Source: Chrysaora quinquecirrha (lineage: Eukaryota > Cnidaria > Scyphozoa > Semaeostomeae > Pelagiidae). Taken from it: a DNA stretch of 64,000 nt. Shown here piece by piece: positions 36,301-49,800 of the stretch. Position 1 is the stretch's first letter. Each line of letters begins with the position of its first letter. The translations under genes were made by a program, and so were the position numbers. The stretch spans positions 297,053 through 361,052 of the forward strand of contig JACTAT010000144.1 of NCBI GenBank assembly GCA_014526335.1, written 5' to 3'. The notes beneath the pieces were generated by a model. The model was not told the DNA's origin, did no database searches, and saw nothing but the letters and a program-made list of their open reading frames with translations.

Positions 36301-37594
36301 AAGCTCTGACAGCTTCGATGATATGTTTTTGAATGAAGAAGTATTTGTCCGTTATAACGAGGTTTTCCTTGCTGAAACTTTGCTGTCCGTCATGCTGTCC
36401 GTTGTCCGTTCTAAAGAGATGTCCGTTGAATAGATGTTGCCTTTACAAATATATGACCATGTAGAATTTTGTGACCAGAATATTTGTGGCACTTACACGG
36501 ATTTTCGGCCCTCATTTTTGGCCCTTTTTTGGCCATTATAATGAAAGTGAAATTAACAGAATTAAAAAGAAACACTAACAAATATATTCCTCCATACTGG
36601 AAGTTTAGTCGTTTTTGCACATGTATTTTCTTGGCTAGTAATGCTGCCCCGTTGGCCTTTGTACATGTCCCTTGAATAGATGTTGCTTTGGGTTAATATC
36701 ATAACTTGCAATATTTTCGCATTCGAAGGTGCTTGAAGATATCTTGAAAAGTGAGAAGAAGATTCATCCTGATTTGGACATTAGGGTGAGTATGGCAATA
36801 ATCATGTCTTTTGTTTGTATGCCAACCAAGATCCCCTGCTACCCTACTCAATATATATTTCTGTTTTTCCATCATATTCATGCAAGGCTTTTAAATTGTG
36901 GATGTTGACTTGTAAACTCTATTGTGCATGAAGACTTAAACTTTAGTACTTTTTGTAGAACTTGGTCGAACAAGATCTGTTTGTAACGACATTGATGGCA
37001 TGCTGTCTGGAGATCGTCATCTTCTCGTATAATTCACAAAGGTTTGTGTTTTGTTTTTCTTGTTTATTTGCAAATTGTTGCACGTCACAAGCAGACGCAA
37101 GCAAGCACTATATATTGACAAAGATGATGGAAACGTTCGCAAACATTTCTTTAGTTTATCTGCATCTGGGTATAGATTCCGCCTTAGTCAGTTGTTTCAG
37201 TCTGTTTCTGATGTTCATACTCTGAGGAGTGTCAGATGAAAAATGCTTTTAAGCATGTCCAAAGATGTTTCCGCTATTGCTCACAAGTATGACGTTTTGT
37301 TTTCTTTTATAGAAAATTCCCGTGGATAATGCGGACTTTTGACTTGAGTGCATTTCATTTTTACAAGGTATGCCATTACTAACTATGTACTTAACTAACT
37401 AACTAACTAACTAACTTACTAGCTAACTAACTAACTAACTAACTAACTAACCAACTATCTATCTAACCAACTAACCATCTAACAAGCTAACGAACTATCA
37501 AACTAACAAACCAACAAACTGAAAAACTACCAAACTAACTAACTAACTATAAAACTAAAAAACTAACTATCTAACTAACTAACTAACTAACTGG

Positions 37595-37638
<44 letters not shown>

Positions 37639-37794
37639 TTAACTAACTAACTAGCTAACTAGCTACCTGCCTAACCAGTTAATTAATTAACTAACAAACT
37701 AACTAACTATGAAACTAACAAACTAACTAGTCAACTATCTAACTAACAAACTAACTCAACTAACTAACTTAACCAACTAACAACCACTAACTAG

Positions 37795-37855
<61 letters not shown>

Positions 37856-40800
37856 CAACCAACTAACTAACTAACTAACTAACCTACCTAACCAGTTAAC
37901 CAATTAACTAACTAGCTAACTAACTAACTAGTTTACCAGCTATGTTTCCTAACTAACTAACTAACGAACTATTTATTATTTGAACGAACTGTATTCGGCG
38001 AGGAAGCAAATGTAAAATAAACGAAAAAACTTCGGCAAACTGGTTTCAGTGTGTCCGCCTTCCTCAGAGCCTTTTATTTATTTATTCATCTATTTATTTA
38101 TTTATTAACTAACTAACTAATTTACTAACTAACTTTTCATCCAATATTTATCTATTAACTAGCTAACTAACTAACTCAGTTCTAATTTCTTCATTTATTT
38201 ATTAAAGTCACTAACTATTTATTATTTGAACGAAATATATATACGTCTAAACATGTAAGAAACATTTTTGTAGGTAATAGAAGTAGTCATACGTGCTATA
38301 CGTGGTGAAGATGGATTTTCAAGGGATGTAGTCAAACATCTGAATCGGGTAGGTTGATCACTATAATCTTTTACTTCACTGAAAATAGTCCTGCCCCCCT
38401 GGTGTAAAGGTACGAACCCTCGAAGGCTCTGTTGGAACATTTCGTGTCATTCTGTACACAGCAACGCGACTGTTCTTTGCTTACGTGAAAACCAGGACTG
38501 TGATTGCAGTGCTTTAGAACTACGGGTTGCAAAATCGAAAAATCGGATTTTTTTATCTGAATACCCTAGTTTTTATGAAAATCAAGAAACTCTTCTTAAA
38601 TTTTCCAGAAAGTCAACTTATATTTTAGGAAACTTGTCCGTTTTTTGCAATTCCTATATTCCTTTTTGTGGTCTCTCCAAATATTTACAAACGATTGACA
38701 TTTCCTGTTTATTATACTGTATCTTTTATTTTCTCAATTCTTCTTATTCGAAAAAAGTAAACTTAGGTATCCTCGAATATTTTCATTAAAACAGCAAATT
38801 TTTTTATTCTTGGAAGTCAAGCAACTTTTCAGAAACTTTTGCTATATTATTAAAAGTACCAAAACCTTGGTCATGCACCTTTTCCTTTAGCGCTTGGCCT
38901 TCAATGTTATGAGGTGTTCTTTTATCAAACCCTTTCAGAACCAACTTTTTGAAATAATGCAATTTATAAAAATGCTTCCCTTCATATTTCTTAGATCGAG
39001 GAGACAATTCTAGAAAAACTAGCTTGGGAAGAAAAATCTCCATTATATGAAGCACTACAAGCCGCAAATAACGTCGTACCTTCATGTGAAAGCGTCTGCA
39101 CTGGGCCTCCTTCTCAAACAGAGACAAAATCGACAATTCAACCGGCTTTTCTCCTTCATAAGCCAATGTATAAATTAGCAGGCGACAAAATTATTGGTTT
39201 TCCCGGTAAGTGCTTTACCTCCTTGTTCTACTTTAAAAACAGTACATTTGACCGGTGTTTATAGTGATTTTAGGGGGTTGCATTGAGAAGAAAACTTAAA
39301 GCATAGATTTAAATCCGGCTGTGTCGCTAAATTAGGGCCTGACCAAACGATAAAACATTTTTTGTCAAACATTTGACATTTGCTTCTGAAACGCTTCTCA
39401 AAAATTATGTCTGAGTGTTTGCCACATCACAAAACATCGCTCGTCGAACATTTTTTGCTTGAAAAAAGCATAGACCGAATTCTGCTTGTCGACCAATGTT
39501 TTGCAAAGTGTGCCAAACGTTCAAAAATTGTTCGTAAAGTGAAGTTTATCTACCTCCGAGATCCTAGTGACTTGCGCTAAAAACATCAGTTCACCTTCAT
39601 GTTGACCTTCAAGAACCACTCTTCTCATTGCCCAGTAATTAGAGACGAAGCTCTCCCGAAACTTCCACCGATATATATCAAAGGCTTGTCTTGACTAGCG
39701 ATTATTATCATGCCACAACAGCCTTGATAATAGCTAATATATTTTCTCTTGGGCCTCAATTAATAAACAAATATCATGTTTATTCATATTAAAGTCTATA
39801 AACTCTAAATTTCGTTTTAGCCATGACCGCACAGAACTCCCCCAACAATCCATCATTGGCTGACAGATACAGCTCTCCACCGCCTGCGGATTCTGCAAAA
39901 AGAAATCTCTTTGGTTCTACGACTCCAACCTCAGCTTCATCCACTTCTGCTGCAGCTCAAGGCACGAGCACCACCAATCTGATCTTGTCACCCGGAAAAG
40001 GAATGTACTGCACGATAAGCCCCGCGAAAGTCTATGTGCAGCAAGGATCAAGAGCCAATGGTATGTTTCTATTACTACCAAACATTATTATGTATAGTTT
40101 TCCAGTTAACAGGGTCCAGATACGTTTGATATCATCACCCCGGGTAAAGTCTGTGCAGTACAGCGGAGAGTGTTTGAATTGGATTATATTCAGTACAGTG
40201 GAGGGATATCATCAGTACAGGGAAGGGATATCATCTGTACAGTGGGGGATGTTCAGTATATTGGAGGGATATCATCAGTACAGTGGGGAGATATCATCAG
40301 TACAGTGGAGGATGTTCAGTATATTGGAGGGATATCATCAGTACAGTGGGGAGATATCATCTGTACAGTGGGGGATGTTCAGTATATTGGAGGGATATCA
40401 TCAGTACAGTGGGGAGATATCATCTGTACAGTGGGGGATGTTCAGTATATTGGAGGGATATCATCAGTACAGTGGGGAGATATCATCAGTACAGTGGAGG
40501 ATGTTCAGTATATTGGAGGGATTTCATCAGTACGGGGGAGGGATATCATCAGTACAGGGGAGGGATATCATCAGTACAGGGGAGGGATATCATCAGTACG
40601 GTGAAGGATTTTTGACTGACGTGCAGACATAAGCGCTCTGCCAACAGTTTGGCAATCCGTTCCTTTGTGATGGCAACAAGTCGGCTCGTCAGTCGCATCC
40701 GACATGGGTGCTCTTAGGCGCTGGTCAAACGATCAAACATTGTTGGTGCAGCATTTGAGATTAGCTTGTCAACCAAAATGTTTGACCGTTCTGCCACTGC

Positions 40801-43800
40801 CACCTTTAGATTCAGGGAAACCATCGGTAATTACTGTAGATGTCGCTGCCCAGTAATTCAAACGTTTGGTGCTTTCCTTCATTTTTGCACCAAATGACCA
40901 AGCGTGCTCCAACACCGAAATATCAACGCATATCAAAGCTAACCGTTTTGGAAGAGACATGACCTGAGGCCCATTTAAAACCCAATTGATATTTTCCGAA
41001 GACCTGATTTCCTGCTCATTTCCGTGGAGAACATCGCTACAAAATTGAATCAGATCATTCGCTTCGGTCAATTTAACTAACTAATTAACTAACGATAAGT
41101 TTTCAAAGAAGTAAGCAATATCTTTTCTTCTATATGTACGGAAACTAACATACATGTTCTTAAATTATTTGTAATTTTTTTGCTCTGTCTCTTAGGCTCT
41201 CCAGCTCGTACAACTCCGTTGAAATTTTCTCTTATCACATCCCCAAGTGCTTCTCCTAGTAAAAGCAGCCCTGCAAAAGGAAATGACATGACAAGTCCAC
41301 AGAAAAAAGGCCCAGTGGCCAATGCAAGCCCAGCAAAATCAGTTAAGAGAATTGGATCACTTGGACTTTTCTTTAGAAAGGTGAGTTTGTTTATAGTGTA
41401 TGCCTTCTTTAACCCTAATCCTACCAGGGAGTGTTTTCCACCCCCTTCAAGCTTTTCTTGAAGGAAAGTGCTGTGGCATCGTGGTGTAATCCAGCTGACT
41501 CGTGGTGTCAGAAGCGCAGTGTGGTCAGGGTTGAGCCCAGCCACGGTAGCGTCACAGCCAGGGTCGAGGTTTCGATTAGTTAACCTACTACTGAGATCCT
41601 AGAGACTGGCGCTAAAACACCATTTCACCTTCACCTTTCACTTTCTTGTAACTGTTGTATGATGGATGTAAGCTTCCATAATAGGCTAACTTTAAGTCTA
41701 AATGCATTAGCTTCAAAATGGTCTAAAAATCCCCATAATAATAACAATAGCTCAAATGACATTGCCTTGTATGGAGAGTGGTCATGCCGATGAAAAACCA
41801 TTTATAAATGCCTTTCCTGTTACCAGTAAAACTTATAAGAATTGACGTATTCAATTGCAAGTTAAAAGTTCACTAGTAAATAAATGTACAGAAATTTCTG
41901 GATTTTTATTGATATTAAGGAAGGTCGATTTTTGATGGTCATCGATAGCATGTTTTGATTATGATGTCACAATGATGTCATAACTGAAGTGGGAGATGTC
42001 GAGTTTTGAAATATTACTTCTAATACATTGGCCGATCTAGCTTTATAGGATTGCAGCTTTTGGAAGGGCCCCCTTCTATCTGTTCCCATTTCTGTATAAA
42101 AAGCAGCTGATATCCGATGAATTTAATGTCTTTTTTTGCATCTTTCAGGTTTATCATTTGGCTAGTGTACGTCTCACCGAACTATGCGCAAAACTTGGCA
42201 TTTCTGACGAATTACAGCGCAGGTAAGACGCTTTCTAATGAAACTGCAATATCTCTGTAAATAATCTCCTCCACAGCGCCCTCTACAGCGTGTAACACCA
42301 ACAAGAAACAAGTTTGGATCACGTTTTGTTTTTATAACAATTACAAAATGCAAATCTTTTGCTAAAAATATACGAGATACTTTGCTTCCCAAGATCGAGA
42401 GCTGATGGTATGTTTCTATTACTACCAAACATTATTATGAATAGTCTTTGGAGTAAATATATTCGGACTTATCAAGGCTGTTTCTGTATTAGACATGATA
42501 GTTACTACTTGTCATGACAAGCCTTTGATATTTAGTTGTGCAACATTTCGGGAGAGATCCGATCCGTATTGTCTTTCGATTAACAGGGTCGAGATATGCT
42601 AGCATAAACTTGTCGATTTTTTGGACCCTGATGTAATAATTTTTAAACAAACGAAGAACCGTACTTCCTCGATTAAGCTCCCGTTCTGACAAAAGCTAAG
42701 CTTTGCATCGACTAGCAAAAGGTGCCTCTTGATTCCTTCTATCAGGAGGTTGCACATAAATTATCAAAGGAGTGTTTGGGAGTGTCTTGGAAGGTGCTGT
42801 GGCGTCGTGGTATAATCAAGCTGACTCGTGGTGTCAGAAACTCAGCGAGGTCGGGATTTGAGCCTTAGGTACCATAGCGTCACAGCCAGGGTCGAGGTTT
42901 CAATTACTTAACCTATTACTGAGATCCGGCGCTACATACACCATTTAACCTTTACCTGGGACCTGGGGAGCTCAGTCCAAAAGAGGCGCTCTTTCGAGCT
43001 AGGGTGCTTATTCACAGAAATACGGTATATGTTTCTGCGGGCGTCTATATCAACTCTAACTGAACAGAACTCTCAATTACTAATAAAATTCGCTTATTTT
43101 ACCTTTACAGAATCTGGACCTGTTTTGAATTCAGCATTACAAATCGAATTGGCCTAATGAAAGACAGACACCTGGATCAAATGATCATGTGTGCAGTTTA
43201 TGTCATGTCCAAAGTCACTAAAGAAGATAAAACTTTCCATGAAATCATGAGATGCTATCGACAGCAACCACAAGCATCTAGCGAGGTTAGATATCAGTTT
43301 TTCGTTACATTTCGATCCTATTCGTTCCTGTTCGCCTGTTTTGGTTGCTTTAGGCCGCTTTTAGCTACGTTTTACCAGTCCTAAGCTCGCCTAAGCTGTC
43401 AAAAGATATAAGGTTATAAGGAGGTGTTGGGAAATGAAGAATAGCAAACTACAAAGCTTCCCCCGGTCTGAAAGGTCACAGAATTGCGTAATAGCAGAAT
43501 TAGCCCAAGTCTTAAGCCCCTCAATGTTTATTGATAGGAGACAAAGCATTTTTTGGGCTTGTTCTTCCGAACCTCCAAAACCTTCCGAATTTCGAAAAAC
43601 AGAAAGCTTCTAACAGGAATTCTAGAAATCCGAAATTCTTGCTCACCTCATCCCAAGACCCGTTGGTGGAATGTCTCCTCCTGGCAACTGTTAAATTTAC
43701 AGGCTCGTTGAAATGTCTCTAAAGTGTCGGCAACCTTCTGCTTTTGATGAAAGAAGGTTGTAGAGCTCTCCAAAACCTGCCTTTTTAAAGGAATGGCTTT

Positions 43801-46800
43801 AATGAAACACAAAGCTAGCTGTAGCTGTATAATACACAACACAGACAAAATCATATTTGCGTTGAATTGAATGTTTGGTTTTGGCAGCGCAAATGCCGCA
43901 ACATGTACAACCAATCAGCGATGTTTATACACGTTTTTTTATAAGAACAAAGTATATAAGAACATAAGGCTTCAGAGGCTGAAAAGCTTCACATGCTAAG
44001 AACATTACAAGGCTTTGTGAAGCTAGAAACAAATTAAAATTTACTTTCTGAAGTGGCGCTGTCCTGTTCTCAACTCTAGAAAACAGGTGAACTATCAATC
44101 ATTGTGACTATATGTGACATTTTTACATCTGCGTCACTTTTCGTAGCAATTACCATCTAATTTGAAGAACAACAGCTTTTTAAAAAGCAAGAACATTAAG
44201 AACATGTTAACAACAATTTGAGCCTTCAAATCGGAAAAATTAAGAACATTGCAAGGCTTTCTTCAATTTCAGTGTTCTTATAAAAAAACGTGTACTGGCA
44301 GCCGTTCTTTGCTTAGACTATATGGGTTTTTCGTTGTTCTTTATCTGAAATTTTTTCCTTCTCTAGGTTTACCGCAATGTGTTTATATGGAGAAAAGAAA
44401 TCATCAAGCCGAATGATCCAGATAACAATAAACCTTCTGATGGAACACCTGACAAAAACGAGAAATCCACAGAAGAACAGAAACTCACTCCAACTAGAAC
44501 AACACGTTCCGCTTCAAAGGCAACTAAGGAGGATCAAAAGACCCCGGAGAAGCCTAAGAGTGACGAATCTGCGACCGCGAAACCCGGGTCAGCGGATGCT
44601 TCTGGGCCTATTAAGCAGGCGTATGAGGAGAAGTTTGGTGATCTGATCGAGTTTTATAATTTGGTGAGTTTTATGTTTTTCCAGTGAAGAAATTTTGTAC
44701 TTTGATTGTTTTTGAGTAGTACAAAACTTCAAAATTGCTATGAAAAGTGTAAACATTTTTGGGCGTACTCCTCAGAGTATGGACAGTATGAACGTCAGAA
44801 ACAGACTGAAACAATTCATAAGACGGAATTTGTACCCAGATGCAGATCGAAATGCACCAATCAGAAAGTGAAGCCGAATTGGCATTGTGTTTTAAACACC
44901 AATCAGCTTGTCGGATACAGGGGGAAGATCAATGGAATTAATTGAAGATTCCAAGTGAAAAACGAACTCTTTCTGTCTACACAGAACCGGCTTTTTGCTT
45001 TGGATGTGGACAGATTCCAAAACAATCCTCGCTGTAATTTTCTGTACAATTAGGGTTAGCAAGTGTTGTCCTATGGCCGAATCATGTTTGAGGGAATAAC
45101 AAATGTAATAACCCGCTGTATAGAGGTGTGTGTTCAGAAATAAAAGAAAGCATTTACCTGTTGTACAGAGGTGTCCTATGTGCAGAAGTTTGTTTCTAAA
45201 AAGAAAAGACCTTTGGACGAAAATATTTGCCCGTTGTACGGAAGTGTTCGCTGTATGGAGGTGGCCGTTGATAGAGGTTCAACTGCAGACTCACTACACA
45301 AGTCTCTATAGTTTGCTACAACAACAACAACAACAACATATAGCGAAGTAGTGGGATTTATGTAGTGAGTCTAGTGACCCTGTCTTGGTTCTGTTGTTTA
45401 TTTTTATGTTTCTTCGTATTTTAGGTCTACGTGAAAGAAATAAAAGAATTTGCCCTCAGATTTGCACCAAATGCGAAATCGGTACGTAATGGAGCAAAAT
45501 ATTTTTCTTGTTGAAATCAACAAAACTTGACATTTTGTGCCCCGTCTATGTGTGTCACCCATATTCGAAAACTCATTATCTTACATCTAAGACAAGGGGT
45601 CTCGCTTTTTTGTATAAGTAGGCTGGAAAAATAGTAGAATCATTTTGTCAACGTCTTGTTTATTTTGCTTTTTGTAGCTTGAAGCTCCTCCGCTCTCTCC
45701 TCTGCCTGTGCGAAGACGCCAGCCAGCCTCACCAAGAAAGGTATGACAATGTATACTATATGTGACTTCTGTTTTCCCAATACACCTTTTCAAAGAGGTC
45801 TGGGTCGGTGGAATATTTTCTGGAAGATGGTGAACATCTTGTGTAAGGGAATCCGTATGCAACGACCGGGATAGCGTTCGTTTTAGAGAGGTAGAGAAGC
45901 AAATTTTCCTTTATATTCATGAATAATCGGCAACAAAGAGAGGAAGGAATCGTCGACAATAATGTAAAAAATATTTGCAGAAAGTCAAGGAACAAGATGC
46001 AAGTAACTCACGAAAAGGAAAATACTCTAAGGTGCCAAATAAACGTGCCCCCGTTTATTAGTTTTGAGTTTTTTCCCCCACACCCATGAAACTTATTAGG
46101 GCCCCTCCCCGTTTGTTAATTTTGGAAGAAAAAATTTCACTTATGAAAGGATTAAACTACGTTTAATAAATTTCCCCCACCCCCCGGACCTTATTAGGAC
46201 CCCCGTTTATTGGATTTTCGAAAAATTCCCCACCCCCTCCGTTTATTTGGACCCCCCCGTTTATTTGGCATCTTAACGTACTTGATTAAACGCCTCCTTG
46301 AGCAGATAAGCTAGGCCTTCAGTCCTTTTTTCGCTTTCGCTCCAATGAAACGTGAATTTGTAGCAAAATCTGCTGCACTAACTCTCCTGAAGCGACTGCA
46401 ATCCCGGTCGTTGCACGCGGAGAGGATTCAAGATGTCTGCCATCTTCCAGAGAAAGGTCGCGCCGACCCAGACCTCTTAGGGACCGTCTCCAATTATTCG
46501 TTTCATTTTGGTACGAATTGGTACGAATCGATTCGTACCAGTTGCGTTCCGTGAAACGATTTAATTCGTTTCCTGCAAAAAACTGAAACGAATTTGGTAC
46601 GAATTTGGTACGAATTTGGTACGAATTGAAACGAATTTGGTACGAATTTGGTACGAATTTGGTACGATTAGAAACGAATTTGATACGAATTTGGTACGAA
46701 TTGGAACGAATTTGGTACGAATTTGGAACGAATTTGGTACGAATTTGGTACGAATTGGGATGAATTAGCGCGAATTGGTATGAATTTGAAACGCATTTGG

Positions 46801-49800
46801 TACGGATTTGAAATGAATTTGGGAAATATAACAAGTTTCATTTGACCCGAATTTCGTACGAAATTCAACTCAATTTATTTTTTTTCGCAGAAGATAAGTT
46901 TACATCATACTACATATTCTACTTATAAATTTTTTTTACGCGACCCAAGAAAACGCATATCATATCTGGCTGGAGCCGCTTAAAAGAGCCAGAGTCAATT
47001 GACTATGAAAGAACCAAACGAACCAAACCATCTTATAAAATTAACATATCATAGAAATATAATTTGACACCGAAAAAGAACTTTGTGTGGCTTTGAAAAA
47101 AATAACGAGGTAGCAAAGTTTTCAAGACCCTGTCAAGCTGCTCACAATTAATTATCGCATTTTACTAATTTTGCTTCCAATCTCATGCTGCAAATTATTT
47201 CATGTTATCAGCTTTTCACAAAAGAGTCGACGACGATTTCCTTTTGTTTTTGTTTAAAGCAAGCGTGCTATCACACCTTCGAGTTCCAAGGGACTCGAGC
47301 TGGATTGAAACAAAAGGATTTTTACAATGGATGTTTCCTACCAAAACAATAGAGATTCCACCTAAGCCTGTACGGCTTTTTGGTCCACACAAGAGTGCTC
47401 ATTTCATTATTCACTTTCAGAAAAAAAATTAGTAGGCCTAAAACTAACACATTTCAGTTAAAGGACGCTGCTGCTGATTCTGGAGTGCTGTAGTAAAATG
47501 CGCAACTATGTCAGTTTGAAACGATTTCACATGTTATGCTATAAGCAAAGAAGCTACGACTTTATAACGATCTGTAGTCCACAACTGGATCGAAGTTTAA
47601 ATGAATTTTGGAACGAATTGGTATGAATATAGGGTACGAATTTGAAACGAATTTGGTACGAATTTGGTACGAATTGAAACGAATTTGGTACGAATTTGGT
47701 ACGAATTGAAACGAATTTGGTACGAATTTGGTACGAATTGAAACGAATTTGGTACGAATTTGGTACGAATTGAAACGAATTTGGTACGAATTTGGTACGA
47801 ATTTTGAGTGAATTGGTACGAATTTATTCGTACCATCCCTATAAAAATTCGTACCAAATTCGTATAATTGTACGAATTTTCGAAACGAATATGGAACGAA
47901 TATTTGGAGACGGTCCCTTAGAAAAAGTCTATTATTGCCTTGCTAAGTGTATGAGTCAAGTTTTGATTTTGATCTCAGACAAGCTACTATACACATTGAG
48001 ACATTTTTATTAGGAACCTATTTCGATTTCGAACAAGTTATCCAGTGATTCTGACATAATGCATAATCTCTTGGTAAAGGAAGTTATTTTAAGGCTTTCT
48101 AGTGTCTTCCATGTTTATCAAATTTTTGTTCTTTTTTCATCCCTCTGTGTTACTAAGAATATGACTATTTTTGTACTACATTTGTTGTTCCACGTTGAAG
48201 TATATTTTTTCCGTTTCTCTTTTCAGGTTTCAAATAAACATGAGCTTTATGTATCTCCAATCAAAGAAAGTAAGTTATAGTTACTGTTTTTTACTCTATA
48301 TAGATAGATTTCTTATAGACCCAAAAGCCGGTTTTCTGTAGACAAACAGAGTTAGTTTTCTCACCTGGACTCTTCAACTAAGGGCGAATTTGAAAGTCAT
48401 TGAGTGGAATCTCGCCCTTTGAAATAAACACATTGCAGAACTATATTTATGGTACCGAGGAAGGCTCAGCATAGCCGAGACTCAAAGCCAAACGGATGCA
48501 GTGCTTTAGGCTGTATGACTTGGAGAGCTACTCGACGATTTTATCGAGCTCTTTAGCTCAGTGTAATTTTCGTTTGCTCTCTGATCATGCAGTCAATCTT
48601 TGAATCCCATCTGTTGTGGTATGCTACTTGTGGAAAAATCTATCCTTGTGTTTGCCGTTTGCCATGTATAACAAATTTAAATAAACATGTATGGTAATAA
48701 AAAGGCTCAACATAGCCGAAACACAAAGCCAAACGGATGCAGAGCTGTGGGCTGTATGACTTAGAGAGTTACCCGACGATTTCATTGAGCTCTATAGCTC
48801 AGTGGAAACGTCGTTGCCTTTCTGATCATGCAGTTCAGGTTCGAATCCCTCTATTGTGGAATTCCACATGAAGAATAATCTGTCATAAACAACGTATATT
48901 CAAAAAGTTGATTAATTTTTATAAATCGTAATACTTATTTTATTTTAGTTCCAGTCACTCCACGAAGCAGTGTTCTTTATTGCTTTGATGAAAGTCCAGC
49001 TGGGGTAAGTTTGTTTAATTCTTCTGCAAAATCTAACCGTTCGAAATTAAGAGAAGTAGGTAAATGGAGTTCAGAGTTATCGAAAAGTTTTTTATGGTGG
49101 CATAGAGCCAAGGGAGATAGGCAATTGTTTGACTTAACAAGTTTTACAGTTAATAAGGGAGTTTTCTAGGTGATTTGAATCAAGGGAAGTAGACAGTTGT
49201 TTGAGTTAACATGGTTTACAGTTATCGAGGGAGTTTTCTAGGTGATCAGTATCAAAGACAGTAGACAGTTGTTTGAGTTAACAAGGTTTGCAGTTATCGA
49301 GGGAGTTTTCTAGGTGATCAGTATCAAGGACAGTAGACAGTTGTTTGAGTTAACAAGGTTTTGAGTTATCGAAGAGTTTTCTATGATGATAAAAATCAAG
49401 GGAAGTAGACAGTTGTTTGAGTTGACAAATTTTAGAGTTATCGAGTGAGTTTTCTTTGGTGATCAGAATCAAGCGAAGTAGACAGTTGTTTGAGCTGACA
49501 AGGTTTTGAGTTATCGAGGGAGTTTTCTATGGTGATCAGAATCAAGGGAAGTAGACAGTTGTTTGAGTTAACAAGGTTTACAGTTATCGAAGGAGTTTTC
49601 TTTGGTGATCAGAATCAAGGGAAGTAGACAGATGATAGACTTAAAAGGTTTAGATTCATCGAGGAAGTTTTCTATGGTAATAAGAAGGGAAGAAGATAGT
49701 TGTTTGCGTTAACAAGGTTTTGAGGTTTGGAGATATTGAAGAGTTTTCTTTGATAATATGGAGAAAGCAAGATTTTAGGAATAGTTTAGATATGTGGCGC

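Noticed and set aside
40170..40615. Overlapping open frames of 110-144 codons
   Set aside because: Other frames of the 63-bp minisatellite; all three frames are open because the unit is a multiple of three and lacks stops.
48785..48862. Possible tRNA gene with TAGCTCAGTGG and GGTTCGAATCCC
   Set aside because: Belongs to a repeated SINE family with copies at 5451-6050 and 48460; no discriminating cloverleaf beyond the promoter boxes.
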